Source: Salinicoccus hispanicus
Lineage (GTDB): Bacteria > Bacillota > Bacilli > Staphylococcales > Salinicoccaceae
DNA length: 64,000 bases
NCBI RefSeq assembly: GCF_009831115.1
Contig: NZ_WUUK01000005.1
Location: 124,001-188,000, forward strand
Direction of reading: 5' to 3'
Shown here: positions 34,812-43,632 of the stretch, piece after piece
Position numbering within the stretch: position 1 is the first letter of the stretch
Layout: each line of letters starts with the position of its first letter
Translations under genes and position numbers: made by a program
The notes under the pieces: model-generated
The model's input: the letters and a program-made list of their open reading frames with translations, nothing else
Told to the model about the DNA's origin: nothing
The model's database searches: none

Positions 34812-35702
34812 ATGATAAAAAAAGGGCTGAACAAAATCAATTTTGAAAATATAAAAATACTCATGACGCCGAGAATTACACTTCAGACATTGCTGAATAT
34901 AGCAGCTGTCATACTGGGGGCTTTCCTATTCTCGATCGGGGTCAACCAATTCATGATTCCAGGGAACCTCGGAGATGGCGGCGTATCGGGGCTTGCGATC
35001 ATCATCCTGTACGCGTTTGATATATCCCCGGCTATTTCCACACTCGTACTGAACGGTATTCTGCTCGTGATCGGATTCAAGTTCCTATCCAGACGCGGCA
35101 TGTACTACACAATATTTGCGGTCATCATGATGTCCATATTCCTCGGAATTACAGATTCATTTGTCATACAGACGGATGAAATCATGCTCAATGTCATTTT
35201 CGGTGGCCTGTTCCTTGGTCTCGGTAATGGTCTTGTCATCCGCATTGGTGCGACGACGGCTGGATCGGCCATTCTCGGACGGATCGTCAATAAGTATACG
35301 GATATAAAAATTGCGAATGCCATACTGGTATTCGACCTCATGGTCATTACAATCGGCCTGACGGTACTGACAATCGAGCAGGTACTGCTCACTGTCGTTG
35401 CGATGTATATCAATGTGAAAGTCATGGACTTCATGATAGAAGGTATGAACCCGAAAAAAGCCATCACCATTGTTTCACAGAAACCTGAAGTATTGGGCAA
35501 GCTGATCAACAGTGAGATCGGTCGCGGTGTCACGATGATGAACGGCAAAGGGTTCTATTCCAGGGAAGAGAACGACATCCTCTATGTCGTCATCAATAAA
35601 TCCAAATTGACCCGACTCAAGCGTCTGATCAAGCATTATGATGAAAATGCATTTGTCGTAGTTAACGATGTGAACAGCGTACTCGGCAATTCCATCGCCT
35701 AG
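34812..35702 (+). CDS. YitT family membrane protein (DUF161/DUF2179)
   Basis: 296 residues. Five or six membrane helices in the first 200 residues (AAVILGAFLFSIGVNQFMIP; GGVSGLAIIILYAF; GGLFLGLGNGLVIRIGATTA) are followed by a cytoplasmic DUF2179 domain (GKGFYSREENDILYVVINKS). These are the two conserved parts of YitT proteins, which have no settled function. AAGGAGGG lies before the ATG. It ends at a strong terminator. Confidence 0.9.
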   Translation: MIKKGLNKINFENIKILMTPRITLQTLLNIAAVILGAFLFSIGVNQFMIPGNLGDGGVSGLAIIILYAFDISPAISTLVLNGILLVIGFKFLSRRGMYYTIFAVIMMSIFLGITDSFVIQTDEIMLNVIFGGLFLGLGNGLVIRIGATTAGSAILGRIVNKYTDIKIANAILVFDLMVITIGLTVLTIEQVLLTVVAMYINVKVMDFMIEGMNPKKAITIVSQKPEVLGKLINSEIGRGVTMMNGKGFYSREENDILYVVINKSKLTRLKRLIKHYDENAFVVVNDVNSVLGNSIA

Positions 35703-35744
35703 GTGATCAAATAAATCATGACAAAAAATCTTTTAATCCACAGT

Positions 35745-35779
35745 CCTGTCCTTTGTACTATACGAAGGACAGGTTTTTT
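35745..35779 (+). terminator. terminator after the YitT gene
   Basis: CCTGTCCTTTGTA (35745-35757) pairs with TACGAAGGACAGG (35761-35773), then six T residues. Confidence 0.88.
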
Positions 35780-35934
35780 ATGGACTGGTCATGATACTAA
35801 ACGACCCGGATTAAATGAACTTCCCGCCATGCCCCAGTCTCCCGGACTTAAGATTCTTTTAATTGTGAGCATAAATAAAGTGAGTAGGACATCTCCGTGG
35901 TAATATGACCCTATCAACCATTGGAGGGATACAA

Positions 35935-36570
35935 ATGAAAATTGGAATCATTGGGGCAACAGGTCAGGCAGGTAGTCTTATTCTAAAAGAAGCAGTGGAT
36001 CGTGGACATGAAGTTACAGCAATCGTAAGAGATGCTTCGAAACTTCAGACAGCGGATGTCAATGTTGTCGAAAAATCCATCTATGATTTATCATCACAGG
36101 ATTTGGATGCACTTGATGTTGTGGTCAACGCATTTGGTGCACCAATCGGTGAAGAACAGCCTCACGTTGATGCAGGACACGCGTTGATTGAGACACTGAA
36201 AGGTACAGATACGAAAGCAGTCATCGTCGGTGGTGCAGGCAGTCTGTTTGTTGACGAAGACAAGACTCTCAGAGTAGCGGACACAGACGATTTTCCAGAT
36301 GCCTTTAAACCGACAGCGAATGGACAAGCTCGCAATCTGAAGGAACTTCAAGAGACGTCTGATATCACATGGACATTCATCAGTCCTTCAGCAGATTTTG
36401 ATGCCGAAGGAAAAAGAACCGGTAGTTACGAAACTGGGCAGGATCATCTCCTATCGAACTCCGAGGGCGAAAGCTACATCAGCTATGCCGACTACGCCAT
36501 TGCGGTATTGGATGAGATTGAAAATCCAAAACACGTCAACGAGCGGTTCACTGTTGTTGGAGAAAGATAG
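35935..36570 (+). CDS. NAD(P)H-binding oxidoreductase (atypical SDR, NmrA-like)
   Basis: 211 residues beginning MKIGIIGATGQAGSLILKEA, the GATGxxG motif of atypical SDR proteins, followed by VTAIVRDASKL. It ends with the ISYADYAIAVLDEIENPKHV segment typical of the YwnB/NAD(P)H-binding group. TGGAGGG 9 nt before ATG sets the start; the frame from 35905 is longer but lacks a site. No classical YxxxK active site, so it may be a redox sensor or reductase of unknown substrate. Confidence 0.87.
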   Translation: MKIGIIGATGQAGSLILKEAVDRGHEVTAIVRDASKLQTADVNVVEKSIYDLSSQDLDALDVVVNAFGAPIGEEQPHVDAGHALIETLKGTDTKAVIVGGAGSLFVDEDKTLRVADTDDFPDAFKPTANGQARNLKELQETSDITWTFISPSADFDAEGKRTGSYETGQDHLLSNSEGESYISYADYAIAVLDEIENPKHVNERFTVVGER

Positions 36571-36628
36571 TATATTTATCATATGGAGGGTGATTTCCTC
36601 TATTGAATATTTGAAATTAGACAGCAGA

Positions 36629-36665
36629 AAAACTGGCGCCGATATTAAATCGGCGCCAGTTTTTT
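36629..36665. terminator. bidirectional terminator
   Basis: AAAACTGGCGCCGAT (36629-36643) pairs perfectly with ATCGGCGCCAGTTTT (36649-36663) between convergent genes, with T and A runs on both sides. Confidence 0.9.
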
Positions 36666-36692
36666 ACTTTACATTATATAGATCATCAGTCA

Positions 36693-37478
36693 CTATATCT
36701 CGATCTCCCAGTTTTCTTTTTCCTCTTTACGCATATTCTCCGCTGTATCCTCCGGAAATGCGGTACGGAACTTGTGATGATCCATCGGAATGATTTCCAC
36801 CATCTTATCGATCATCAGCTGCGGATCGTTCTGCTGATCGAGACCCTGTTCACTTTCTTTCAGATTCTCGACGGAAGTATGGTGTTTATCCGGATCGAAC
36901 CATTCCCACTTCTCTTCTACTGCACGCTTGTTGAAACCGGTCTCGAATGGACCCGGATTGATTGTAGCCACCTGTACATTGAACTCTTCCATCTCCTGGC
37001 GCATCGATTTGGCGATGGCTTCAAGGGCATGCTTGGTAGAGGAATAAAGCCCTTTGTAGGCTGCAGCCATCGTGCCTGCCATGGATGACATGAAGATGAT
37101 CTTACCTTGTCTCTTCTCGACGAACTGCTCCGCTGCGATGCGTGCCGTTTCAAGTGTACTGAATACGTTCACTTCGAACATCTGACGCAGTGCCGACATC
37201 GGCACTTCCCAGATCGGACCGCCTTCATTGACTGCTGCATCGGCGACGAATACGTCATACTCGTAGCGCTTCATGCGTTCCCGATCATCCGGGTTCGTAA
37301 TATCCATTTTGAAGATCTCGATGTCCACACCAGCCGCTTCGGCCGCTTCCATCAGTCCCGTCTTCTGCGGGTGGTTTTCAACACTGGCAATCACCTTGTG
37401 GCCATTCTTTGCCAGCCCAATTGCTGTGCCTTTCGCCAGTCCGGAACCAGCACCTGTTATCATAATGGTCTTACTCAT
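36693..37478 (-). CDS. short-chain dehydrogenase/reductase
   Basis: 261 residues, classical SDR. The cofactor motif is TGAGSGLAKGTA, Ser is in MSSMAGTM and Tyr-x3-Lys in LYSSTKHAL, followed by NPGPFETGF. The typical NNAG is altered to DAAVNEGG. Substrate unknown. It sits 83 bp downstream of an oxalate/formate-type transporter on the same strand and might be co-transcribed with it. Confidence 0.85.
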   Translation of the reverse strand: MSKTIMITGAGSGLAKGTAIGLAKNGHKVIASVENHPQKTGLMEAAEAAGVDIEIFKMDITNPDDRERMKRYEYDVFVADAAVNEGGPIWEVPMSALRQMFEVNVFSTLETARIAAEQFVEKRQGKIIFMSSMAGTMAAAYKGLYSSTKHALEAIAKSMRQEMEEFNVQVATINPGPFETGFNKRAVEEKWEWFDPDKHHTSVENLKESEQGLDQQNDPQLMIDKMVEIIPMDHHKFRTAFPEDTAENMRKEEKENWEIEI

Positions 37479-37561
37479 TTATAGCCGTCTCCTTTATCGT
37501 TAATGATAAAGTACTCTTCCCGTCTCATGTATTCATAAACGTCGAAGGATACAGCATGCAG

Positions 37562-38833
37562 TCAGCTGGTGGCGAGTGCTTTCTCCCGCTCCACTGCTTC
37601 ACCTGGCAGGTCCACTTTTCCAGGTTTGACGACGAATATGCTGATCAGCATCGCAACGGTGAAGAGTGCCATGATGACAAACAGCAGTACGTTGTAGGAT
37701 CCTGTCTGATCGAGTATAAATGTTGCAAGCTGGTTGCCGGTCAGCCCGGCGATGGCCCAGGCGGATAGCGCCAGACCATGGACAGTGGAAATGGCATGGA
37801 GTCCAAAACGGTCGGCGAGAAGTGGCGGCAGGGATGAGAATCCCCCGCCATAGCCTGCATTGATGATGCACAGGAGAGCAATGATGAGAAATGCCATGAC
37901 TACCCCATTCATATTATTGAATACGAGTGGCAATAGAATAACTGTAATGGATGAAATGAAGATAATCTTATAGATCGAGTTGCGGTCTTTCAGCTGATCA
38001 CCGAGCGCCGAAAACATGAGTCTGCCACCGGCATTGAAAACAGCAGTCAGTGAGCTGACGAGACCGATTGCACCGAATCCAACGAACAGCAGAATGCCCT
38101 TCTCCTGTGAGATCAATGCCAATCCGCATGTAATATTCAAGTAGAACATCAGCCAGATACCGATGAATGTTTTATTTTTCAATACTTCTATGTAATTAAA
38201 TTTTTGCCCCTGGGCGATGGCTTCCGTATAGCCGTCCGGCTTCTTGATCATCAGATGCCCGATCATCATCATCACCAGATAGACACCCGCCAGAATATAG
38301 AACATCGTATAGACATTTTCAGGATTGATGAGCACACCTTCACTGTTTCTGGCACCAAGCAACTGGCCGATCAGCGGACTTGCGATGACTTTCGCCAATC
38401 CGAATCCCAGAACCGCAAGACCTGTCGCCAGCCCCTTCTGCTCCTTGAACCAGAGCATCAATGTCTTCACCGGTGTGAGATAGCCGATGCCAAGACCAAT
38501 CCCCATGACAACTCCGTAGGAAATATAGACGCCAATCAGTGACTGCTGGGCGATGGAGAAACCTGTGCCCGCCATCCCGGCAACGAAGAATACTGCCGCA
38601 AGCAGAGACGATTTCCGAATGTCCTTCTCGACAAACTTTCCACCAAAAGCTGCAGACATCCCAAGAACGAAAATGGCAATACTGAATGCCCATTCCACAT
38701 CACCGACACTACTTCCCATGTAGGCGGCAATGTCTCCCTTGAAGAGTGACCAGCAGTATACTGTTCCAATGCTGCAGTGAATCAATAAAGCCGGGAGCAC
38801 AGCGCGCATCCACTTATTGTTGAACTTATCCAT
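37562..38833 (-). CDS. OFA family MFS transporter (oxalate/formate antiporter-like)
   Basis: 423 residues with twelve helices. Helix 1 is VLPALLIHCSIGTVYCWSLF, followed by GIGLGIGYLTPVKTLMLWF and the loop FKEQKGLATGLAVLGFG, all characteristic of the OFA branch of the MFS. The family exchanges oxalate and formate or takes up other carboxylates. The substrate here is not known. The region upstream is AT-rich and shared with the divergent acetoin reductase gene. Confidence 0.88.
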   Translation of the reverse strand: MDKFNNKWMRAVLPALLIHCSIGTVYCWSLFKGDIAAYMGSSVGDVEWAFSIAIFVLGMSAAFGGKFVEKDIRKSSLLAAVFFVAGMAGTGFSIAQQSLIGVYISYGVVMGIGLGIGYLTPVKTLMLWFKEQKGLATGLAVLGFGLAKVIASPLIGQLLGARNSEGVLINPENVYTMFYILAGVYLVMMMIGHLMIKKPDGYTEAIAQGQKFNYIEVLKNKTFIGIWLMFYLNITCGLALISQEKGILLFVGFGAIGLVSSLTAVFNAGGRLMFSALGDQLKDRNSIYKIIFISSITVILLPLVFNNMNGVVMAFLIIALLCIINAGYGGGFSSLPPLLADRFGLHAISTVHGLALSAWAIAGLTGNQLATFILDQTGSYNVLLFVIMALFTVAMLISIFVVKPGKVDLPGEAVEREKALATS

Positions 38834-39057
38834 ATGACAATTCCTCCACTTTATCTATTTAAAATACGAACGATAAATAGAATAATAACATAAATGTACG
38901 TAAATAATATAATTTATTTATAATTTTTATATGCATTTATCACTTATAATCTTTTTATACGAATATCTTTAGAAAAAGTATTTATCCCTCATTTTTAAAA
39001 TTGTTTTACTCGATTAAGGGTAAAGAGGAAGTGGATTAAATTTGAAAGGATGAGTAG

Positions 39058-39831
39058 ATGAATAAAGTTGCAGTTGTTACAGGTTCCGGTGCGGGTCTAG
39101 GTAAAGGTATCGCATTACAGCTCGCGAAAGATGGATTCAAAATCGTCCTGCAGGATATTAATGAAGATGCGTTGAAATCGACTGAAGAAGAATTCAAGAA
39201 CGAAGGGTATGAAGTCGTCTCTGTAGTGGGAGATGTATCGAAGCGGGACAAGCATACCGAGTTTGTCAAAACAGCAGTCGATAGTTTCGGCCAGCTGGAT
39301 GTATACGTCAATAACGCAGGCATTGATATCGTCGCCCCGTTCATCGAAACGACCGAAGAACAGATGAACAAGATCTTTGCCATCAACGTCAATGGCGTCA
39401 TGTTCGGTACACAGGCGGCTGCCAAACAGTTCATGGAACAGGGCAGTAAAGGAAAAATACTCAATGCGTGCAGTATCGCGGGGCACGAATCCTATGAAAT
39501 GCTCGGCGCCTATTCCGCAACCAAGCACGCAGTCAAATCGCTGACGCACTCCGCTTCCAAGGAGTTCGCAAAAGAGAATATTACAGTAAACGCCTACTGC
39601 CCGGGTGTAGCGAAGACCGAGATGTGGGATCGTATTGATGCGGAAATGGTCAAATACAATGACGATATGGAACCTGGAGATGCATTCGCGGAATTCTCCG
39701 GTGCCATCTCACTCGGACGCTATCAGGAGCCACAGGATGTAGCGAATCTCGTCAGTTTCCTTGCATCCGACAAGGCCGATTATATTACTGGTCAGGCAAT
39801 CGTTACAGATGGCGGACTGGTGTATAGATAG
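39058..39831 (+). CDS. butA: acetoin/diacetyl reductase (butanediol dehydrogenase)
   Basis: 257 residues, SDR. It has TGSGAGLGKG, NNAGID, Ser in CSIAGHESYEM and YSATKHAVK, plus the acetoin-reductase-specific PGVAKTEMWDRID and DYITGQAIVTDGG. These match the (S)-acetoin-forming diacetyl reductases ButA/BudC, which interconvert diacetyl, acetoin and 2,3-butanediol with NADH. It is divergent from the OFA transporter. The product call is more certain than for the other SDRs in the window. Confidence 0.85.
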   Translation: MNKVAVVTGSGAGLGKGIALQLAKDGFKIVLQDINEDALKSTEEEFKNEGYEVVSVVGDVSKRDKHTEFVKTAVDSFGQLDVYVNNAGIDIVAPFIETTEEQMNKIFAINVNGVMFGTQAAAKQFMEQGSKGKILNACSIAGHESYEMLGAYSATKHAVKSLTHSASKEFAKENITVNAYCPGVAKTEMWDRIDAEMVKYNDDMEPGDAFAEFSGAISLGRYQEPQDVANLVSFLASDKADYITGQAIVTDGGLVYR

Positions 39832-39850
39832 GATATATAGGACAAAATTC

Positions 39851-39889
39851 ATACTCCCCAGAATATAGTTTATTCTGGGGAGTATTTTT
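39851..39889. terminator. bidirectional terminator
   Basis: ATACTCCCCAGAATA (39851-39865) pairs with TATTCTGGGGAGTAT (39871-39885), followed by TTTTT, between convergent butA and the alkylation repair gene. Confidence 0.9.
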
Positions 39890-39905
39890 CATATTTCAGT
39901 TGTTA

Positions 39906-40613
39906 TCAGCACCTTACATATCTCCTCTTGAACCCGATTCTCCCCTTCTCCACCTGTTTCATGATATTCTCATGTGCATTCAGTTGTGCGGGCTTCTTAT
40001 TTTCTCTTTTAAGTTCGACTATGCCTACCTTTTCCGATGTTTCTATCGCTGCTTCATGCAGTGGCTTGAATGAGGTGGCGACCGTATAGATGAAGTTGTT
40101 CATGGAAGCTTTCATCCTCTCCGGAGCATCATGGATTTCCGCCTCTGCCTGCTTCAGCAGACCAGCAATCTTCTCTTCAGAAAACTCATGGTCTTTTCGG
40201 CTGCCGAGCAGCCAGCAGTAGCAGCTCCATCCAGCCGACATCTTCAGCTCTTCTCCGCTGTCGATCCATTTGTCAGCAACATCCTGTGCAATATCCGCTT
40301 CCGCCAGTGTCACCGCAACCACATAGTCGGACAGCATATAAAAGTATGCCTGATCAATCCATCGCTCGTAATCTGCTTCGCTCATCCCATTCGGATCTGC
40401 GATGACCCCTGCGAAATACATGGCATCATAGTTGCCTGTCGCATATAGCTGCTCTGCCAGTGGCTGGTCGATTTTTATTTCCTTGGCCATCGGCTTCATG
40501 GCACCTGTCGCAACACCGAAGAGCGGTTCTTTCGCACCATTAGATATATACATCTTCTTGCTCCTTTCCTTGCCAAGGCTCTCCAGATTCTCCATCACTG
40601 TTTCAAAATCCAT
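39906..40613 (-). CDS. DNA alkylation repair protein (AlkC/AlkD-like HEAT repeat)
   Basis: About 235 residues of helical repeats. It has the family landmarks GVATGAMKPMAKEI, AMYFAGVIADP, WIDSGEELKMSAGWSCYCWL and NNFIYTVATS. Members resemble the AlkD/COG4912 HEAT-repeat glycosylases that remove bulky or cationic alkylated bases. AAGGGG supports ATG at 40613. It is divergent from an unknown gene across a consensus LexA box (40749-40762), so both may be SOS-linked. Confidence 0.8.
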   Translation of the reverse strand: MDFETVMENLESLGKERSKKMYISNGAKEPLFGVATGAMKPMAKEIKIDQPLAEQLYATGNYDAMYFAGVIADPNGMSEADYERWIDQAYFYMLSDYVVAVTLAEADIAQDVADKWIDSGEELKMSAGWSCYCWLLGSRKDHEFSEEKIAGLLKQAEAEIHDAPERMKASMNNFIYTVATSFKPLHEAAIETSEKVGIVELKRENKKPAQLNAHENIMKQVEKGRIGFKRRYVRC

Positions 40614-40748
40614 ATCCTTCACCCCTTCGTCATAGTCACTTCAATTCTATCACTTTACCTGACAGAAGGTACTAGCCTCACGTGTCTCCTTAAATAGCCA
40701 TGACAAACTGGATTTAAAAATTTTATTTATCAAACGTTCGTATTTAAT

Positions 40749-40771
40749 CGAACATATGTTCGTGTTATAAT
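40749..40771 (+). promoter_or_regulatory. LexA (SOS) box and promoter
   Basis: CGAACATATGTTCG (40749-40762) matches the Gram-positive LexA consensus CGAAC-N4-GTTCG exactly. It lies directly before a perfect -10 TATAAT (40766-40771) and just after a weak -35-like TTTAAT (40743-40748). LexA bound here would block the promoter of the plus-strand unknown gene. Confidence 0.85.
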
Positions 40772-40812
40772 ATGATTACGTTCGGGTGACACTTGAAAAT
40801 AGGATGGTGAAA

Positions 40813-40845
40813 ATGCATCTGGAGCATAATGCTTCTAGAGAGTAG
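40813..40845 (+). other. possible 10-codon leader ORF in the SOS transcript
   Basis: AGGATGGTG precedes ATG at 40813; the frame MHLEHNASRE ends at TAG 40843-40845, 27 bp before the main gene. No similarity is recognised. Confidence 0.25.
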
Positions 40846-40872
40846 CCACCCTATGACATTGGAGGTCAGATC

Positions 40873-41628
40873 ATGTTCTATAACTTGCTTTATTTCAACG
40901 AAAACCTATATGACACCTATTATGCATTCGCCAGTGCCGGTCAGGCTGTGGAATTCAGGGAAATCGAATCTCAGACGGATAAAGGGGCCCAACTGGGATT
41001 CGATAGTACACAGTTCGGACTGGGCAAGTCGTCTGTCATAAAGGGTGAAATTATAAATAATGCACCATCAAAGCTGATCAGTCTGGAGAAGAGCCTTGAG
41101 CATAATGACTACTTTGTGGATTTTGAAACGGGAGATCCATTAAGGCATATCGAGGATCTGAGCAGAAGGATGATCTTCAGAGCGACAATGCCTCTGAAAA
41201 TACACGAAGATTTCGATATGTATGAGATGTCGCATCTGATGAAGACGCAGCTTATAAATTCCGGACTGATGGGCTCGACTTCCGATGACGCGGACCTGTT
41301 CAATATGGTCTTCGACTTCGACAAAGTGAAGCTGCCGGTCTACAACAACGATATGGATACACTGATCTTCAGCAGGATCCATAAGGACTGCATACTGATC
41401 GAGGAAAATGAATTCGATGAGCTGGGGGAGGATAACATCATCCTTGCCAAAGTGAAGAGGATATATGAGGGAACGTTCACTCTATTTGATCCATTGAAAG
41501 ACTTTATGAACCTCGACAGCAACGCGAGAAAAGTAATGGAGAACGATATTGGAAATCAGAAGCAATTACAGCCGATCATCATGGATGCGAACGCGATAGA
41601 AGTGGAAATCATCGCAATCTACAGCTAA
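40873..41628 (+). CDS. unknown soluble protein, probable SOS-regulated gene
   Basis: 251 residues starting MFYNLLYFNENLYDTYYAFA. No signal peptide or membrane helix. It is mixed alpha/beta and acidic, with segments HIEDLSRRMIFRATMPLKI, DADLFNMVFDFDKVKLPVY and ILAKVKRIYEGTFTLFDPL. The start and layout loosely recall DUF6414-type proteins, but I cannot assign it. GGAGG 9 nt before the ATG is strong. The promoter carries an exact LexA box, and the divergent neighbour is an alkylation repair gene, so a role in DNA damage response or in defence triggered by damage is plausible. Confidence 0.75.
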   Translation: MFYNLLYFNENLYDTYYAFASAGQAVEFREIESQTDKGAQLGFDSTQFGLGKSSVIKGEIINNAPSKLISLEKSLEHNDYFVDFETGDPLRHIEDLSRRMIFRATMPLKIHEDFDMYEMSHLMKTQLINSGLMGSTSDDADLFNMVFDFDKVKLPVYNNDMDTLIFSRIHKDCILIEENEFDELGEDNIILAKVKRIYEGTFTLFDPLKDFMNLDSNARKVMENDIGNQKQLQPIIMDANAIEVEIIAIYS

Positions 41629-41630
41629 AA

Positions 41631-41660
41631 ATAAGCCCCACTCTTCTGAGTCGGGCTTAT
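41631..41660. terminator. bidirectional terminator
   Basis: ATAAGCCCCACTC (41631-41643) pairs with GAGTCGGGCTTAT (41648-41660) around one mismatch, between convergent genes. Confidence 0.7.
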
Positions 41661-41672
41661 CATCACTTAATT

Positions 41673-42572
41673 TTATATTCTATCGTCTCTTCTATCTGTT
41701 CTTGTCGTCTCGTCGATATCCACATCTTCGTGACGGACATCTTCAGAAACGTGCTCTTTATCCTGCACTTTATCTTTCTTGACGACAACTTCTTCGGAAA
41801 CAACACTTTCCTTGTCGACGTTGACACGCTCTTCATTTACCGGGATTCTGATGGATTCGTCTCCTTCGATGAAGGCGGAGTCGTCTGCAGGTCTTTCATT
41901 ATCCACGGGACGTCTCTCGACTGTCACTTCGTCACGTTCTACAGGTACATCAAATTCCTGATGGTCTGTTTCGACATGCTTGTCGACACCCACTTCACCT
42001 GTTTTAACATTTTCTTTTTCAAATTTAAGGCGTTCTTCACGCAGTTCCATCGTCTCTTCATCAGATGCAACGTTGCGATTGCGGTCTGTGGCATCATAGG
42101 CACCGGCTGTCCCTGCAGTTGCACCCTCTGAAACGCCAGTAGCGTCGCCAAATGAATTGCCTGTATCGCGATCAATGTCTGTTGCAGCATAGTCGTCGGT
42201 TGTCCTTGCAGTTGCACCTTCTGAAGCAGTGGCAACATTACCAGATGCTGATGATTCACCATCGACATAAAGGATAATTTTATTTTCGTCCAACGCTTGT
42301 CTGAACTCTTCTTCTTCACCGGCTGTCATGCTCGTATCATCAACCGGCTGATTCCGTGTATCTTCACCTGTAAAGAATGACACAACCTTATCCCACGGGC
42401 TGCCTTCGGAACTTTTGATGTTCACATCGGAATAATCTCCAAATGTACCACCCATATTCAGGTCACGATTAGCGATAATCGTGATATTATTTTCTTCTAC
42501 GCCCTGTGACTTCAACTGGTCTATTCTGTCTCTGACTTCTCTTTCGTCGATAAACGTTTCCATTTTTCTCAT
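41673..42572 (-). CDS. DUF2382 (YsnF/AvaK) stress protein with GSP17M-like N-terminus
   Basis: 299 residues. The N-terminus (METFIDEREVRDRIDQLKSQ then GVEENNITIIA) matches the general stress protein 17M domain. The C-terminal 110 residues (LRLRE-like start, VPVERDEVTVERRPVD, IRIPVNEERVNVDKESVV) match DUF2382/YsnF. Between them is a Ser/Ala/Gly/Thr-rich linker with two imperfect repeats, SEGATARTTDDYAATDIDRD and SEGATAGTAGAYDATDRNRN. The very acidic composition fits a salt- or stress-linked cytoplasmic protein. GGAGG supports ATG at 42572. Function of the family is unknown. Confidence 0.85.
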   Translation of the reverse strand: MRKMETFIDEREVRDRIDQLKSQGVEENNITIIANRDLNMGGTFGDYSDVNIKSSEGSPWDKVVSFFTGEDTRNQPVDDTSMTAGEEEEFRQALDENKIILYVDGESSASGNVATASEGATARTTDDYAATDIDRDTGNSFGDATGVSEGATAGTAGAYDATDRNRNVASDEETMELREERLKFEKENVKTGEVGVDKHVETDHQEFDVPVERDEVTVERRPVDNERPADDSAFIEGDESIRIPVNEERVNVDKESVVSEEVVVKKDKVQDKEHVSEDVRHEDVDIDETTRTDRRDDRI

Positions 42573-42738
42573 GATTAGTCCTCCAGTTTAATTTCATTGA
42601 TCAATTTATTTTTTCATTACCGTGTCAAAATGTTTCCATTTCAACTCTACGGTTAATGCATATTTACCCGTGCCACAGCATGGCAAACATATGCATATCT
42701 CATCTTTGCTCCAGAGTGATACATGGTAATGCCAATAG

Positions 42739-42776
42739 ATGTAAACGCTTGCAATATTATCAATTAGGAATAAAAT
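42739..42776 (+). promoter_or_regulatory. promoter with CcpA cre site before the SDR gene
   Basis: ATGTAAACGCTTGCA (42739-42753) fits the cre consensus WTGNAANCGNWNNCW at every fixed position and overlaps the -35 box TTGCAA (42749-42754). A 16-bp spacer leads to TAAAAT (42771-42776). Catabolite repression of the SDR gene is predicted. Confidence 0.75.
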
Positions 42777-42815
42777 GTAAGTGTATCAATCAACTTGAAT
42801 CAGGGGGAGAAAGTT

Positions 42816-43583
42816 ATGGCTAAGTTAGAAGGTAAAGTAGCAATTGTCACAGGTGCTGCATCCGGCATGGGACGTGCGATTGCCAAGCTCTACGCCAAAG
42901 AAGGTGCGAAAGTCGTTGTAGCAGACTTCAATATGGAAGGTGCGGAGACGGTCGCAAAAGAAATCATGGAAGACGGCGGTACAGCGAAAGCAATGAGTGT
43001 CAACGTAACCGATATCGATCAGATAGAAAAAATGATCGATACGACGATTGACGAATATGGTGAACTGAATATTCTCGTCAATAACGCAGGCATCATGGAT
43101 GGTTTTGAACCTGTAGGAGAAATTACAGATGAAAAATGGGATCAGATCTTCGATGTGAATACTAAAGGCGTCATGCGTGCGATGCGCAAGGTAGTGAATT
43201 ACTGGATGAATGCAGAGAAGGAAGGCGTCATCGTCAACACCATCTCAACTGGTGGGCTGAACGGCGCACATGCCGGTGTCGCTTATGGTGCCTCCAAGCA
43301 TGCCGTGGTGGCACTGACAAAAAACACCGGATTCATGTATGCGAAGAACGGTATTCGTGTCAATGGCATCGCACCAGGCGCAGTGGAAACCAATATCGGT
43401 TCTAGCATGAAAGGTGTCAGTGATTTCGGCATGCAGCGTGCTGGCATGACCCATGGCCTTTCTCCGCGGACCGGCCAGTCTGAAGAGATTGCCGAAGCTG
43501 CACTCTTCCTCGGATCTGATGCTTCCAGCTTCGTCAACGGTACTGTTCTGACAGTCGATGGCGGCTGGACCGCAGGGTTCTAA
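42816..43583 (+). CDS. short-chain dehydrogenase/reductase under cre control
   Basis: 255 residues starting MAKLEGKVAIVTGAASGMGR. NNAGIM, Ser in VNTISTGGL, YGASKHAVV and TVDGGWTAGF complete the classical SDR pattern. GGGGGAGAAAG supports ATG at 42816 rather than 42795. The exact cre site at its promoter suggests it serves catabolism of a secondary carbon source. Its relative at 31696-32439 has a different regulatory region. Confidence 0.88.
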   Translation: MAKLEGKVAIVTGAASGMGRAIAKLYAKEGAKVVVADFNMEGAETVAKEIMEDGGTAKAMSVNVTDIDQIEKMIDTTIDEYGELNILVNNAGIMDGFEPVGEITDEKWDQIFDVNTKGVMRAMRKVVNYWMNAEKEGVIVNTISTGGLNGAHAGVAYGASKHAVVALTKNTGFMYAKNGIRVNGIAPGAVETNIGSSMKGVSDFGMQRAGMTHGLSPRTGQSEEIAEAALFLGSDASSFVNGTVLTVDGGWTAGF

Positions 43584-43592
43584 ACATAAGGC

Positions 43593-43632
43593 AGACCGGC
43601 ATCCATATGCATATGGACGCCGGTCTATTTTT
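43593..43632. terminator. bidirectional terminator
   Basis: AGACCGGC (43593-43600) pairs with GCCGGTCT (43619-43626), and the inner TCCATATGCATATGGA continues the stem; ATTTTTC follows. It overlaps the end of the minus-strand gene. Confidence 0.8.
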
